A DNA stretch of 5,960 nucleotides, taken from contig JACMJD010000515.1 of assembly GCA_014380825.1 (NCBI GenBank), positions 1 through 5,960 of the forward strand. Direction: 5' to 3'. The notes below the pieces were generated by a model. The model was not told the DNA's origin, did not search any database, and was given only the letters and a program-made list of their open reading frames with translations. Made by a program: the position numbers and the translations under genes. This document shows, in pieces, positions 5,529 to 5,960 of this stretch (its first letter is position 1; every line of letters starts with the position of its first letter). The DNA is from Phycisphaerae bacterium (GTDB lineage Bacteria; Planctomycetota; Phycisphaerae; Tepidisphaerales; Tepidisphaeraceae).

Positions 5529-5960
5529 TCACTCCCTTCCGGCGGGGCGTGATAGCTCAACCGGGCTCAGCCTGAGAGCGCGGTTGTTTTTCAGACGTGT
5601 ATATTTGAAGGCGCCGAGGAGAGAATAAAACGTCCCCTTTGGAAGGATGTGCCAGAGCCAAAATTTAAGCAGAAGAGACGCTTGCTCCCGAAGGGTTGCA
5701 ACTTCGCGCATCCTTTGCTTGAGTACACCAGAAGATTGGTAGTTCGACGACACGCCGCCCAGCATAAATTCACATACTATCAGGGGCAGATACACGGCTC
5801 CGCATTGCCTGATGGCGCTCCGGGTATATGCGCCATCAGCGCTAATGCCTAAGTGCACAAGGTATCGATTGTTGTCATAGAACGACCTTGGATAAAATGT
5901 TGCCTGATGAGCAGGACAGCTGAAAACATCCGATGCCCGGTTTGCCGCCGGACGTAGCCA
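5529..5960 (-). CDS. Family 2 glycosyltransferase, C-terminal fragment
   Basis: The minus-strand frame is open from the window edge (codon 5960-5958) to TGA at 5531-5529, giving 143 residues of a gene that starts outside the window. Counting from the edge, residues 16-25 read PAHQATFYPR, residues 39-47 read ISADGAYTR, and residues 64-73 read EFMLGGVSSN. This order, an HQ-x-x-FY-x-R block, an [IA]-x-AD-x-x-x-x-R block and a closing F-x-x-GG[VI]SS, is the C-terminal half of GT2 (GT-A fold) enzymes such as the colanic-acid type WcaA/WcaE group. These add a sugar from a nucleotide-sugar donor to a lipid-linked glycan on the cytosolic face. A helical basic tail (LREQASLLLKFWLWHILPKG) is usual. The donor-binding DXD part is missing from view. 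An internal GTG at 5858 could be mistaken for the start, but homology extends well upstream of it. Local GC is about 50%, lower than the rest of the window. Confidence 0.8.
   Translation of the reverse strand, partial: WLRPAANRASDVFSCPAHQATFYPRSFYDNNRYLVHLGISADGAYTRSAIRQCGAVYLPLIVCEFMLGGVSSNYQSSGVLKQRMREVATLREQASLLLKFWLWHILPKGTFYSLLGAFKYTRLKNNRALRLSPVELSRPAGRE

Noticed and set aside
5415..5580. tRNA-like strings (CATTCGAACC, CTTCGATTCC, TAGCTCAACCGG)
   Set aside because: The T-arm-like strings lack complementary 5-bp stems, no acceptor stem or anticodon arm fits around them, and the last one lies within the GT2 coding sequence.
5649..5852. A 67-codon plus-strand frame starting with GTG
   Set aside because: It lies antisense to the GT2 fragment, the purine-rich block is only 2 bases from the start, and no family is recognised.
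5869..5896. TTGTTG and GATAAA with a 16-base spacer, promoter-like on the plus strand
   Set aside because: It sits within the conserved GT2 coding sequence in antisense and points to no gene in the window.
5907..5957. A plus-strand mini-frame of 16 residues ending in CPVCRRT, resembling a zinc knuckle
   Set aside because: It is antisense to the GT2 coding sequence and too short; the Cys pair is a by-product of the other strand.

Overview
The window is about 6 kb of GC-rich bacterial DNA carrying ordinary chromosomal genes. The lipoprotein signal on the phosphodiesterase and the polysaccharide-type glycosyltransferases suggest a Gram-negative-type cell envelope. The CrtI-family oxidoreductase, the AlkD-like subfamily and the patchy Shine-Dalgarno use would fit a planctomycete or relative. 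That placement is inference from general resemblance, not a marker gene.

Left part, plus strand: the window opens inside the C-terminal third of a carotenoid desaturase-like (CrtI/CrtN/CrtD superfamily) flavoprotein, ending at 521. A 243-bp gap follows. It holds a possible 33-residue single-span membrane protein on the minus strand (526-627) and two small perfect inverted repeats. Next comes a probable two-gene plus-strand operon: a 607-residue GT-C/GT39-type membrane glycosyltransferase (765-2588), then, 7 bases later, a 436-residue lipoprotein of the nucleotide pyrophosphatase/phosphodiesterase (alkaline phosphatase superfamily) type with a full set of metal ligands (2596-3906).

Right part, minus strand: a RimJ/RimL-type GNAT acetyltransferase (3899-4474) converges on the phosphodiesterase and overlaps it by 8 bases. 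Upstream of it, probably in the same transcript, lies an AlkD-like HEAT-repeat protein (4512-5216, start moved inward on the basis of a good ribosome binding site). A 312-bp intergenic stretch contains a 16-bp hairpin that looks like a REP/RAYT-type palindrome. The window ends in the C-terminal 143 residues of a family 2 glycosyltransferase (5529-5960, minus). Its frame stays open to the edge of the window, and its GC content is about 50% by hand count.

The genes serve cell-envelope or pigment chemistry (desaturase, two glycosyltransferases, exported phosphodiesterase) and small-molecule or DNA maintenance (GNAT, AlkD-like). I see no defence system, CRISPR array, tRNA, rRNA or intact mobile element. 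The points most worth a second look are the REP-like hairpin, the AlkD-like protein without the usual catalytic signature, the small membrane ORF and the edge glycosyltransferase fragment.
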